DNA from: Carex sylvatica
Taxonomy: Eukaryota; Streptophyta; Magnoliopsida; Poales; Cyperaceae
DNA: 64,000 nucleotides
Assembly (NCBI GenBank): GCA_964058845.1
Contig: CAXKVR010000560.1
Coordinates: 1-64,000, forward strand
Direction: 5' to 3'
Part shown: positions 47,832 to 60,289 of the stretch, piece by piece
How the letters are laid out: each line of letters starts with the position of its first letter
How positions within the stretch are numbered: the first letter of the stretch is position 1
Made by a program: the position numbers and the translations under genes
Notes under the pieces: model-generated
What the model saw: the letters and a program-made list of their open reading frames with translations, nothing else
Told to the model about the DNA's origin: nothing
Databases searched by the model: none

Positions 47832-48236
47832 AAATATGCTAATATGCTATGTGTAGCATAGAGGGCCTCCGTGCAACGGCTCAATATTCGACTTTTCAAA
47901 ATTCTAACGGTTGATCCGAACCGTTCATCTTGTTCTCCATATTAATATGTGTTTGGAGACCAAATTTTACATTTTTTGGAATTTTTTTTACTATTTTTTT
48001 AGATTTATTGAAAATCACTGTTTTCAGCAAATTTGGACCATAAAAAATAGCAATTTTTAATAAATCTAAAAAAATATATAAATTTTTTTCCAAAAAATGT
48101 AAAATTTAGTCTCCAAACACATTAATATGGAGAACAAGATGAACGGTGCGGATCAACCGTTAGGATTTTGAAAAGTCGAATACTTAGTCATTGCATAGAG
48201 GCCCTCTATGCTACGTGTAGCATGCTAGCAGGTTCT
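47832..48236. mobile_element. Foldback element F2 in TA microsatellite
   Basis: The left arm has ATGCTATGTGTAGCATAGAG and TATTCGACTTTTCAAAATTC; the right arm has their complements. The inner arm again holds ATCTTGTTCTCCATATTAAT. It is flanked by TA runs. Confidence 0.8.
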
Positions 48237-48289
<53 letters not shown>

Positions 48290-48290
48290 G
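48237..48290. repeat. Compound (TA)n(TG)n(GA)n microsatellite
   Basis: Runs of TA, TG and GA lie head to tail between two foldback elements. Confidence 0.9.
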
Positions 48291-48708
48291 TAGGCTAATA
48301 AACAATTGATTGTTCCGAGCCTCCAGTGCAATCAAATTATTTTTTGATTTTTAAAGTCCAAATGATCAATCCAAACTGTTAGATGTGATCTCCATATTAA
48401 AATGTGCTAGGCGACCAAATTTTACATTTTTTGAACTTTTTTTAGTATTTATTAAGCCACTTTGAAAATCGCTGATCCAACGGTAACTTCTGATTTTACC
48501 GTTTGGTTAAGCCACCATTGGATCAGTGATTTTCAAAGTAGCTTTATAAATTGTAAAAAAAAATTAAAAAATGTAAAATTTGGCCTCCCAGCACATTTTA
48601 ATATGGAGATCACATCTAACGGTTTGGATCGATCATTTGGACTTTAAAAATCAGAAAACTACTTGGTTGCACGGGAGGCTAGAAACAATCAATTGTTTAT
48701 TAGCCTAC

Positions 48709-48733
<25 letters not shown>
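48272..48733. mobile_element. Foldback element F3 in GA/CT microsatellite
   Basis: The left arm has GGTAGGCTAATAAACAATTG and the right arm CAATTGTTTATTAGCCTACC. The core arms TTTAGTATTTATTAAGCCAC and their complement are present. It is flanked by (GA)n, then (CT)n and (TA)n. Confidence 0.82.
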
Positions 48734-48754
<21 letters not shown>

Positions 48755-49222
48755 GAGGAGGGTTCAAATGCACCTAAATTTTTGTGCACCCAAATGCACC
48801 CTATCTTTCAAATGCACCCAAATTTTTGTGCACCCAAATGCATCCTATCTTTCAAATTCTTTTTCTCCATTTTCAAAGTCCGAATAGTCAATCCGAATCG
48901 TTAGATGCAATCTATATATTAAGATGTGCTTGGAGACCAAATTTTATATTTTTTGAAATTTTTTTACTATTTATTAAGCCACTTTGAAAATCACTGATTT
49001 TACATTTTCTGGACCTTTGGATCAGCAATTTTCAAAGTGGCTTAATAAATAGTAAACAAATTTCAAAAAATGTAAAATTTGGACTCCAAGCACATCTTAA
49101 TATATAGATCGCATCTAACAGTTCAAATTGACTGTTATGACTTTGAAAACAGAGATAAAAGATATGAAAGATAGGGTGCATTTGGGTGTACAAAAAATTG
49201 AGTGCATTTGAACCCTCCTCAT
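48755..49222. mobile_element. Foldback element F4
   Basis: The left arm has GAGGAGGGTTCAAATGCACC and the right arm GTGCATTTGAACCCTCCTC. An extra internal duplication (GTGCACCCAAATGCACCCTA region, about 48783-48850) lengthens the left arm. The core is shared with F1-F3. Confidence 0.82.
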
Positions 49223-49575
49223 CTTTCAAATCTTTTTTCTCTATTTTCAAAGTCTGAATAGTCAATTCGAACCATTAGATGCGATCTATATATTAAGATG
49301 TACTTGGAGACCAAATTTTCCATTTTATGGAATTTGTTTACTATTTATTAAGCCACTTTGAAAATCACTGATTTTATATTTTCTGGACCATTGGATCAGC
49401 GATTTTCAAAGTGGTTTAATAAATAGTAAAAAAAATTTTAAAAATATAAAATTTGGTCTCCAAGCACATCTTAATATATAGATCGCATCTAACGGTTCGA
49501 ATTGACTGTTTTGACTTTGAAAACAGAGATAAAAGATATGAAAGATAGGGTGCATTTGGGTGTATTTGAACCCTC

Positions 49576-49600
<25 letters not shown>
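49223..49600. mobile_element. Foldback element F5, left arm truncated
   Basis: It repeats F4 in tandem, but its left terminal arm is missing: similarity starts at CTTTCAAATCTTTTTTCTC, directly after the F4 end. The right end GTGTATTTGAACCCTCCTC is intact and followed by (CT)n(TA)n. Confidence 0.78.
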
Positions 49601-49610
<10 letters not shown>

Positions 49611-49611
49611 G

Positions 49612-50017
49612 TTAGGCTAAAATGAGTCATTGCTCATTTTAGCTATTTGGAAAATTCAAACGACCGATCCGAACCGTTCATCTTGTTCTACATATTGAAA
49701 TATGCTTGGAGACCAAATTTTACATTTTTTGAAATTTGTTTACTATTTATTAAGCATTTTTAAAAATTACTGATCCGATGGTTCAGAAAATTTTACTGTT
49801 TTTTACTGTTCACAACAAAACAGCAATTTTCAAAAATGCTTAATAAATAGTAAAAAAAATTCAAAAAAATGTAAAATTTGGTTTTCAAGCACATTTCAAT
49901 ATAGAGATCACATCTAACGGTTTAGATTAGTTGTTTGGACTTTCAAAATGAAAATACGGTATGGAGTACAAACGCTTGGTGAGCCATGGCTCACTCAAGT
50001 CCCTCTCTCTCTCTCTT
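49612..50017. mobile_element. Foldback element F6 in TA microsatellite
   Basis: The shared core arms are present (TTTACTATTTATTAAGCATT and complement). The outer arms differ from each other more than in F1-F5: left GGCTAAAATGAGTCATTGCTC, right GTGAGCCATGGCTCACTC. It is flanked by TA and CT runs. Confidence 0.72.
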
Positions 50018-51874
50018 TATATATATATATTGTAGCTGACTGTTCTGCCGTTGGGCAGTTTGGTAAAAAAAAAGAAGCTCATTGCCCAAATACGAGGCAA
50101 TTTGGTAAGTAAAGCTGACTGCTCCAGATTTGAGCGGTCAGCATATTTTTAAAATTAATTTCAATGAGAAAGCAGATTTGATAATTTTTTCTTTTAGAGT
50201 ATTAATAAAAAAAATCTGGGGTACAGACAGATGGAGTGGTTTTAATTATAAGAGCAGTTTATTTTATTTTTATTTTTTTAATGGGAGGATTGCTATTTAC
50301 TCGCTATTTGGGGAGGCGCTATTTGTAAAGTAGTTATTTTGGGAGTTATTATTTTCAGTACTTGTGTTTTGGGTAAATCATTGTGGGTTGCTGACAACAA
50401 AATGTTAAATCATACCTTGTGTTTTGGGTAATTTATAGAGAAACTATTTTAATTAGTGATGTAAATCGGACCACAGTAATTTTTATTCAAGGTGGTCATT
50501 TTGGATAACTTATTAATTAATTAATCTATTTAATAAAGGAAAGAAGAATAAGAAATATATATAAACTATTTACGTCATACCTTAATTTAGTATTTAAAGT
50601 CATACCTTAATTTAGTATTTAAAATACGTAGCGTTACAGATTTGTTACTTGACGTCATTACGATAATTTTCTGAAGTTAAGCTCATCAAGAATTTTGATG
50701 AACTTAAAAACACTCTAGTTATACTCAATTTTTGTATAATAATTTCTTTAATATCTAAATAATATAAATATTACGTGACAAAAACTTAGTTTGAAATCGT
50801 ACTAAAATATAATTATAAGTTGAAGAAAGAATAATCCAAAATATATTTACTGTTTGGAAGTTATGATCAAAATAAAATATCATTGTTACAATTTTTCTTT
50901 AAGGAAAATAAATAATAGAACTGTTTGGTTGGAGTTAGGTTAATTCGATTATGATCAGGTTTGTTTCGCCTACTTTTTTTTTCGGCATTATATTGTTGAT
51001 TAAATTTTAAGTGGGATTAAGTAACACTTGTCTAGTAGAATCGGAATAAGAAAATTGTGTTAAAGAAACAAAAAAGATATTTAGGAGATTTTATTTTTAT
51101 TTTTATACAAGTGGAATCAATCCCACCGATTTCCATTAATATAACGAAAACCTTCTACAATATTTATGAGACCGGTACCACCATTATGGTACCAAATACA
51201 AAACAAAAGTATTAACAAACTACCTAGCATGACATCAAGACAATACCAGCTGAACCTAAAAACACAACCATCACATCATATCAACAAAAACAACAAACAA
51301 CATTCAACAAAACACAAACAACACAGCTGAACCTAAAAGGATATAATGCGAAAAGAACACTGTAATAAAAAGATTCACAAAAATTTCAAAATACTTCAAT
51401 TCTCTCTATCCCAGCTGACCCTAAAGCAGTTAATGCGAGGAGAACCCTGCAATAAAAAGATTCACAAAAGTGGAGATGGCCGAACACACAATTTTGTAGT
51501 AAAGCATCAGGTTAGGCTTTAGAGGGTTTCGGGCCGACGGACCTAGTTAGATCAAATTTTTTGAAACTTTCAGTTGAGAAATGGCTTTGACCTCCTGTTT
51601 TTCTTTTTATTACGCAGCGATTTCAATTATTTATTTATACCATTATCTTTTCTTTTTTTTCTCTCTCTATTACACTGTCTTTTCTTGCTCTGGTTCAAAT
51701 GAGACAAACACATTATAAACAACATTATTATATGTAACGGGTCAATGATGAGGATTATTTTCTGCGAAAATAAATTTCTACACCAACATAACAATTAAGC
51801 CTTAATTTAATTCCAAACAAGTTGGAATAAGTTAAAACTGGAATCTCAATCGTAGTCACAAGATGAAGTAAATA
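50018..51874. other. Gene-free AT-rich interval
   Basis: I see only short chance frames. A near-repeat CATACCTTAATTTAGTATTTAAA occurs twice at 50576-50622. Confidence 0.5.
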
Positions 51875-51956
51875 TTAACAAAATAATAATAAAAATAATA
51901 ATAATAGTAGAAGTAATACTAATAGTAATAATAATACTACTACTAATATACTAACT
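51875..51956. repeat. Imperfect (AAT)n/(TAC)n microsatellite
   Basis: Trinucleotide run AATAATAAT... passing into TACTACTAC, with interruptions. Confidence 0.85.
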
Positions 51957-52236
51957 ATATATATTATGTCTACATTATGGACATTATAGATTATAGGAAC
52001 TGAAGTTATTCCAAGTCCTTTGTGTTGACTTCAAATCTTAGTCATATGGTCTAGAGCCTAAAATACTACTCCTAAACACCTCATAAACAATCGTTAACTT
52101 CCACGCGCTCCTGTTCGAAGCCAATTCATTAAATACATTTCCTTTTTACTGCCTCGCCTCCTCCCTTGTCAATCTTGATCAACTCTAGAATATTTATAAT
52201 CCTTATAATAATAATAGCCAAACACACATGATACAT

Positions 52237-53399
52237 CTAGTGCAGCTTTCTTTTCATGGCCTTCAGCTTCTGCAACTTCTTCTCTATCCTTTGGTGCGTA
52301 TGACTAATGACCACATCAACAGCTCTTTTTCCTGAAAGAATACTTGACTTTGATCTCTTAGAAACCGGTTCGTGATACTGTGTCTGCTCGTTGCCATAGT
52401 CTGATGTACTCTCGTCATAGCGACACCTCTTCTTGTATAGATGTCGACACCAGTTGTCAAATAATTGTTTGGCTAGTTTTTTGTTTGTTGTTGTTTCCTC
52501 ATCAGATTTTAACAAAAACATGATCACTTTGCCTAGACCACTTTTTATCAGCTGTTGTCTTCTGTCATAGCGGTCAAGATCTACAGGAAAATCAATAAGT
52601 ATATCGAGAATGGCGCTTCTGATTTTCACATTTGGTAAACTATTATCAGGCAATGGCTCCAGCCAATTCTTCAAAAGAGTCAAGACACCATGGTCTAACA
52701 ACTCTTCTTGTAGCTTTTGCCTGTCGCACAAATTAATGTAATTAAGACAAATCAATTAGGGTACTTCACTCACAAATGTGAAAAATTGCTATTTTTTTAT
52801 CATCGATCAGTTCCAACACATGCAACCAACTAAAAATGTTTTTTAGTATTACTATTTGAGTAGAACATTTTTTCATACATTAATTATATTGTAAGATATA
52901 TTTTTTTTATTAAAGGGTCTTGAAAATTGAACATGCGTCTTTTTAAAGAAAAATGAGGGTGGGTGCCACTACACTAAGCTCACGGTTCTAATTTATTGCA
53001 AGACTTAAAAGCTCTTAACATGCATAATCGTGCATAGTTTATATTGAGCTTGTCACATTGTAATAAAATGAATGCATATTTGAAATAAAAACAAAAAAAT
53101 AAGAAAAGAAAAATCAAGGGCAAATAACAGATCTGCACTGAACCGCAGAAAACAAATTTGAAAAAAAAATAGATAGTCGCACTTACTTTGAGAGAGTCTC
53201 TTTAAGCAAAGGCAATTTACGTAATTTGTTTATTGCTGGTTTAGACTGCCTATTTAATTCTTTATCTTCCTCGGCCATCCCCTCAAGCTCTGCCATTAAA
53301 TTCTCAACAATCATTGCAATTTCCTTCATCTTCTTTCTCGATTTGAAAAGCTTTGATATTTTATCCTCTTCCTCGATCCCCTTCTTTTGTTGGTGGTAG
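52237..53399 (-). pseudogene. IWS1-like (SPN1) transcription elongation factor, incomplete copy
   Basis: IWS1 works with Spt6 and RNA polymerase II in elongation and, in plants, in brassinosteroid-regulated transcription. Two exons are clear: about 53187-53399 (donor AA|GTAAGT) and 52237-52720 (acceptor AG at 52721-52722), joining in phase. Together they encode the TFIIS N-terminal (LW) domain: MKEIAMIVENLMAELEGMAE, KPAINKLRKLPLL, LDHGVLTLLKNWLEPLPD, KIRSAILDILIDFPVDLDRY and IKSGLGKVIMFLLKSDEETT. The acidic N-terminal half has not been found upstream, where a stop lies shortly before 53399. The C-terminus is also short: it ends KLQKLKAMKRKLH without the terminal block of the Arabidopsis protein. 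It could be a truncated paralogue that is still expressed, since the visible exons are free of stops. Confidence 0.75.
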
Positions 53400-53554
53400 A
53401 TGTGTAGGGGAATTCCGGTTAAACTATGAGATAGTAGCTAGATAAAATATAATTAATATAGCATGATCAAATGAATCTTAAAAATAAATCATGCAATAAA
53501 AATAGAAATAACTTTTTTTTCTATGTACTTTCTTTATTATTTACTTTCCTTATT

Positions 53555-54070
53555 TGATTCTCCAGTTATTTTTAGTTACCAAATAAATCATTGCGAGAAA
53601 TACATTAATTGCTATTTTTGTAATTTTGCCCTCATTTTTTTAGAAATGCAACACCAAAACCAATTTACGAGTTAGAAACTTATTAATAGCCTACAAATTT
53701 TGATTACTACATAAAAACCATTTCAAATTATGATTTTTTTTTATCTTTAACTGCTATTTTCTGATAATTATTTTTAACAAAATTAGAGTAGAAATGCAAA
53801 AAAAATCCAATTTATATGTAAAAAAACATAAATTGTCAATAATATGTCAGCGGTGCAAATATTTTGTAAAACTATTTTTTGGGGCCATTTCTACACGTTT
53901 TTCTATTTTTCAAACTAAATTGTGTATTTTTCAAAAGATATAATAAGAATTATGTAAAAAATCAAAACATTTATTGTTACGGGGCCTAATAATGTAACCA
54001 ATATTTAATAAAACAGAAAAAAAAATTCATACCAATATTAGGAGACCCGGCTTAATAATTTCTCAAATAA
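53555..54070 (+). repeat. Left arm of a large inverted repeat
   Basis: About 500 bp is repeated in inverse orientation at 57035-57590. Shared words include CAAAACATTTATTGTTA, GGGGYCATTTCTACAC and ATTAGGAGAYCCGGCTT. The arms have diverged by perhaps a fifth. It begins about 150 bp upstream of the IWS1-like fragment. Confidence 0.75.
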
Positions 54071-57034
54071 CCGAATTTCATAAACAATATAATAGACTAT
54101 GTTGGAAATTAGAGGAATTTTAGTGAGGAATAGAGAAATGGAAGTAGTTAAATATGTGAATATTGGTTGTTTAACTTGAGATTTGAGAGAGCAGAGAGAG
54201 AGAGTGATGAATTTGAGTGAAATTAATGAATATGGTGGTTTTATTAATAGAATAAATAAAATGGTTAAATTACATAAAAACAATGTGTGTTGGCATTTTT
54301 TTCTTCTTCTAAAAAGTGCTAAAATAGTAATTTAGATAAACTTTTATACTGATACCCTAAATTATAGACCCAATTTTAACTTCAACACTCAAGAGTGTTA
54401 AAAATAGTCATTTTATATTTTGTGATATTTTAGAGCAATATAAAACATTTATCGGTGGATATATATATATATCATTTCCGAATGCAGTTAAAATTATTCT
54501 TTGGAGCAATCAAACATTTATTATACTCGATACAGAGTTTAATATTTTATATGATGTGTAATTAAATATACATCTATATAAATATAATTTAATTTGTAAT
54601 TATTAGTAACATGTACAAAATAGCTTTTACTCATACTCTTAACTATTTATCTAATGAAAAAAAAGCCTTATTCATATCTATACTAAATAAGCTGACGAAA
54701 GAAACCTTACCCATACTTATCTAATCTAATACGATACAGATTGAGTAAATAGTTAAAAGGATGCCATTGACACTCCTACTGAGCACCATCAAATTACTAG
54801 CAAGGATGTTGAAAGCCCCGTCGATTTTGGTGCAATAAGTGAAGGATTTCGTGATGCGTTAAAGTGATAAAAATTAAAAAAAATAATCATTTTCAAGCAT
54901 CTATAGATCTACTTTATTATACTAATTTTACTCAAACAATTCTTAAAAAAAAAAATTGTCTACTCATTCATCTATCATAAATCTATCTACAAAATAAGAT
55001 TTTGATATATAGCTCTACCAAATGTCAATTTGGTAAGTACAGATAAGTCGTATTTTCTTCTAGATATCTTGGATACCTTCGTTTATCGAAACAGCCTCCA
55101 AGAATGTCTTGCACCAAGTTGAGACTTCAAAATAGAAACCCTCCACGATATCTACCAAGAAATTAATTAAAAACTGAAGTTTCCTCTTGCTAGAGAATAC
55201 TATTTCAGTCACTCCTTAATCTATATCCTTTAATAAAAAGAAATCTTGAGTTTAGAATTTGTGGGTTCTCAACACATGAAAGAGAGATAGAGAGAGATAG
55301 AGGTTTAACAGAACTTCAACTATCAAAAAAGAAATTCATCTCAAAAAGGAATGAGAGAGATATAATATATAATATATGGGAAGCGCTATTCTAAGCGCAA
55401 AAATATTATTATTGAGAGCTAAGAGAAGTTTTTCTCATTTAGACCAATTTTGTCCTCAATAAATTCTTCTTCAAATATTTATTTTAGATTAAGTAACTAT
55501 TAATAAAGGAAATATTTGAGGCTTCACGATGCAAATGGCAAATTTTGTATATTTATGGAATCGAACTAAATCGGACCGAACTGAACTGAACCATTAAACC
55601 AAAAAAACCAAACTATTTAATTCAAACTAATTCGATTCGATTCAAAACCGACTTAACTAGACCCCGTGAACACCCCTAGCTACGGGTTATACTTTAATGG
55701 GCTTTGGGTCTAGTTATATTTTTGTCATCGGTCCAACCGACTAATGTCTTCTCTTTTGGCAACTTATATATATATATATATATATTAAGGGGGAGGAATT
55801 TCATGTATACCCGATACCCCTGAAAAAACAATTAAATTACTTATTACCCCTGTAAAACTTTATCATATTTACTGTTATTAATTTCAAAAACTCACAAATT
55901 TATTCAATATTTTTTTTTTACTTTTTTCATATAAAACTCTTTTTAAATTTATAAAATTTCCATTTTACTCTTATTTTAAAATAAAAATATGTAACCTATT
56001 TAAGACAAATATTTCTTCTTCTAATTAGTCGATTGTGAGATGGTTTATTTTCTTCCGTATGATGAACACATAAATATATGCCTAAATGCCACTATATATG
56101 CAACACAAGTAGAGATATGAATATATTTCTCCTCAAAAACCGTTTAGTTAAAAGATGAAACATTTTCTTACATAAACTATCTATACTTTTTATATTAAAG
56201 GGTAAAATGGGTACTTTATGAATATAACATAAATTATAATAAAAAAGTCAATAAATTTGATGGATTTGTAAGTTTTTGAAATTTAAAAGGATAAATATGA
56301 TATTATAAATTTAGAGAAAAAATACATAAATTTTGAGATTTTCGAGGGTATACTTAAAATTCCTTCCGTCTAGTCGGAAGCTTTTTCATTAATTCATTAA
56401 TTTTATATTTTAATCCTTTTTTGTATCTCTGCATTTTATTATCAGTTTAATAAACTTTAATAGACAAAAATATATTAATATATATATAATTGAGCAAATA
56501 GAACACTTACATGCAAATATTTTACTTAATTATAGATCGTTAATGTCTTAATGACCTATTTTGATGTAGAACAATTTCCAATTTGCTACATTTAATTTGC
56601 AGGAATATCTAACAACCATGTTAGCTTGTGTAAGCACATGTTTCTGAAGAATTGAGAAAAGCATGATCAAGTTAGTACTTAAATTAGTTGCATTCATCAA
56701 AATCATGCAATAGATATGACATTAATTGGTAATGTATTAAAGTAAAATTTAAATTTGTTTTCTCCATTCTTATTTCATGCATTAAAACATCTTTCTCCTA
56801 CCTACACCGAGTTATTGGCTAAACATTTTTAATTGAAGAAACTCTCATCTTTTTCTTAAATTGAAATGGAATGTAAATTTTTTTATTTTGAATAAATTAA
56901 GCTATATATTAATTGTGATTGGAATATTGGAGAAAACTAACTAAAATTAACAGATTCTAAGAAATCAAAGTCATTTGATTCAGGATTAACATCAACGTTA
57001 ATAAATGATGATCTTGATTTAGATTAATTTAGAT
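54071..57034. other. Interior of the large inverted repeat
   Basis: AT-rich; no transposase or gene frame was recognised. It includes a (TA)n run near 55765-55786, a hAT-like fragment at about 55560-55680 (AACACCCCTAGC end) and a foldback element at 55788-56368. Confidence 0.5.
55788..56368. mobile_element. Foldback MITE, about 580 bp
   Basis: The left arm GGAGGAATTTCATGTATACCC pairs with the right arm GGGTATACTTAAAATTCCTTCC. Pairing continues inward (TTTCAAAAACTCACAAATTT against AAATTTGTAAGTTTTTGAAA-like words). No coding capacity. Confidence 0.7.
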
Positions 57035-57590
57035 TGATTTATCTGACAAAATATCAAGCCGGATCTCCTAATATCAGGTATGAATTATTTTTTGTTTATT
57101 ACATTTTTACGCCCCTTAACAATAAATGTTTTGATTTTTTTCATAATTCTTCTTAAATATATTGCAAAATCCAAAAATTGGAAAAATGCAAAAATAAGTT
57201 AGATAAACAGAAATAAGTGTAGAAATGACCCCAAAAATTAGTTTTGCAAAATGTTTTCGCATGACGTCGTTGATATAATTTTTGACCAATTTCTATTTTT
57301 TTACTTATAAATTGCATTTTTGCTTGCATTTCTACTCTTATTTTGTAAAAAAGAAAAAGAAAATAGTAGTTAATGACAAAAAAAAAACATAAAATCTGAT
57401 CAGATTGTCCAAAATAATTTTAGAATGTACTTTCTGTGGTAATCATATTTCTAGGCTAATATATAAGTTTTAAATTTGTAAATTTGTTTCATTGTTGCAT
57501 TTCTATTAAAATTAGGGGGACAAATCCAATAAATGTTCCAAAAGATCATAAAACCAGGGGAAATAAATGTCCAAATTAGTTGTAAATATT
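57035..57590 (-). repeat. Right arm of the large inverted repeat
   Basis: This is the inverse copy of 53555-54070. The two may be terminal repeats of one element of about 4 kb or two separate insertions of one family. Target duplications were not found. Confidence 0.75.
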
Positions 57591-57861
57591 AATTCAATAA
57601 ATAATTTTAATTCTTGTCAATTTATAGTGTTAAATTATAAATTGTATGGTATGTATATATATAATTGCTGGAACTATTTTGGGTAAGAGGCGTGGATTTT
57701 TGTTTTATTTAAACTCAACTTTTTGGAGAAAAACTTTGTTTGATTAGTGGTAATATGCATGCATGGGAAGGTAAATGATCTAGCTAGAGTTTTGTGCATA
57801 CAAAGCAATGTTCTTCATTATGGGGTGAAGCTCGCTTTTTGGTTGAAACCTTTTTTCGAAG

Positions 57862-58159
57862 CACTGGAATAGTGTGTAATTATCGTTCGAGGCATTTATA
57901 CTAATGACACACGGTTTGCAAATGTGTCCGATTATCGATCATATATGAGAAGGTCTATACATTAATTTGTATATGATTGTGGATTTGTGTTTATATAGAA
58001 TTAACATAGATAGTTTCTGAAAGCGAACCGTGTTAGATTAATTAAAAAAAGCTCTAAGATAGATGATTATATACAGTCACGGTAATCGTGTATAATAAAA
58101 AGGGTTATACACAGTTTTTATAGGGAACCATGCATGATTTTTGTAAACAATTACCAGTG
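57862..58159. mobile_element. Small CACTA-like element (CACTGG ends)
   Basis: The left end CACTGGAATAGTGTGTAATT and the right end AATTACCAGTG are inverted. AAG lies before the left end and, one base shifted, after the right. The interior has repeated CGGTTT/ACCGTG-like and TCGTGTATAA words, as in CACTA subterminal regions. No coding capacity at 298 bp. Confidence 0.45.
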
Positions 58160-58604
58160 TAAGTCTAATCCAATTAATATGACAAATTTAATTATAATTT
58201 ATCGTTTTTTTTTTTTCAAAAATCAAAATACTGTTTTTTCTTAAATAAATGCCGCGAATCCATGAAATTTTATTTGGCTAACATTAAGTTTCAATTGAAT
58301 TATTCTTATCTTGATTAATTAATTAATTACGAATTAAAATTTTTGTAATCTGTCTATTATATTATAAATCAGATGGCCAACATAAAAATTTAACCCGACC
58401 ATCTTATTTCTTTTTACATCCCTATAAACAACAATAGGAAGTTTGGTTTAAATTTTGCTTTTACCTTCTATTTGACATGGAATATACTAAAGGTGAGAAT
58501 CAATGACGCGCTAATGCCGATCTAAATTTTCTCGAAGTTTGGAATCCACCACGTTATCATATTAATAAAATTTACTCTTAGAATTGCAGCCGAGGAAAAC
58601 AAAT

Positions 58605-58960
58605 GTGATTTGTCACCTGTATGAAAATTGCTGAAATTTTTATTTATAATCTTTCAAAAAAATAAAACCCCGATAATATGACAAATTTGAAAAATATCAG
58701 GATCTCCAAATCAATCCACAGCTTTATATCGCAAATTGGCTTGAAAATCCTTTAAAAACTTAAATATATATTTAATATTATAATAGTTATTTGAATTTGT
58801 GTGTGTGTGTGGGGGGGAGTCAATCTGCAGCTCTCAAACTAGAGTCGCAGATTGGTTTGAAGACCCTGATATTTTTCAAAATCCCCATAAAACATTATTG
58901 TTTGATCTTTTTAATGTATAAATAAAAATTTCGGTGAAAATTGGACATTCATGTATTCTA
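58605..58960. mobile_element. Foldback MITE, about 350 bp
   Basis: The arms pair over about 130 bp: left AAATTTTTATTTATAATC...TTTGAAAAATATCAGGATCT, right AGACCCTGATATTTTTCAAA...TATAAATAAAAATTT. A GTGTGTG...GGGGGGG run lies in the loop-side part of the right arm. Confidence 0.65.
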
Positions 58961-59709
58961 ACCTCATGCGATACATTAAAGTTCAGTTAGAAATTTTAGT
59001 TTTTTTTTTTGCAAAATTTGAAAACATTAATTTAAAAATAATTCGAAAATATTAGTAAAAAGTTCTAAAAATAATAAAATGTGGTATTCTACAAGATTTT
59101 GACATGTAGTAGACATTGAACGGGTTTGATTGATCATTTAAAAGGAAGCTTCTAATTGTCCACAACTAGTTGTCTACAGTTTGTCCACAAAAAACTATTA
59201 TTTGACTTGCGCGAATTCTGTAAAATTTTAATTTTATACTGTAATCTCATATAACGAATCATATACAAAACACACTTTAAAATTATAACATCCAGCGGGA
59301 CCACTTTGTGTACTTGCAAGTTGCACAACTTGCCAAACTAACTATACTTGTTGTGGGATAATTTGGTGTACTTCTCTAGCTTACAATTAATGACAGTTTT
59401 AAAACCTTCTAAACATTTTAAAACTGACTTCTCACACTTGCAGTTTTTTTCAAATTAACCATGAAAATTATGCTAAATTAATTTTTTTGAATCAATTTTT
59501 TCGATGTTAATTTTTTTTTTAAAGTTCATAATTTTTTTCTCAGTTATTAATATTTATATATGCATCTATATCCTGTCAATTAACACATACTGTGCAATCT
59601 CAATACTGTAAAAATTCTAAAATATAAACTATAAAACTAACAGATGTTAACTATAAAATATCAATACACCAACTATTCATAACTACATTGTTAAACATTA
59701 GTAACTGTT

Positions 59710-60165
59710 CACAAGATGAATACTGTAAAATCACAAAATGAATACTGTAAAATTAACATGGTGAATATTGTAAAATAACAAGATCAATACTCCATATCGC
59801 CTTTCTATCATCTCTTTCATCCAGATTTCCACAAGATGAATACTGTAAAATCACAATATGAATACTGTAAAATTAACATGGTGAATACTATAAAATAACA
59901 AGATCAATACTCCATATCGCCTCTCTATCATCTCTATCCTCCAGATTTCCACAAGATGAATACTGTAAAATCATAAGATGAATATTATAAAATTAACGGG
60001 GTGAATACTGTAAAATGACAAGATCAATACTCCATATCGCCTCTCTATCATCTCTTTCCTTCAGATTTTCACAAGATGAATACTATAAAATCACAAAGTT
60101 AATACTGTAAAATTAACGGGGTGAATACTGTAAAATGATAAGATCAATACTCCATATTGCCTCTC
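59710..60165. repeat. 120-bp minisatellite, about four units
   Basis: Units start at 59710, 59830, 59950 and 60070 (CACAAGATGAATACTGTAAAAT...). Each unit is itself built of GAATACTGTAAAAT-like sub-repeats plus a TCCATATCGCCTCTCTATC block. The period is exactly 120 bp throughout. Each unit differs from its neighbour by only a few substitutions. Confidence 0.92.
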
Positions 60166-60289
60166 TATAAAAAAATCGTCTTTGCGAAGAAAAAATGAAT
60201 CAGAGAAGAAAAATACAAAAAAGTAACAATTATGATTTCGTTTGAATGAAATTCAGTACCGATGAAATGGTGACTAGTTTGAATGAACT

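Noticed and set aside
59710..60165. Regular 120-bp repeats as a CRISPR-like array
   Set aside because: There are no unique spacers, the units are entire near-copies, and the host is a plant. It is a minisatellite.
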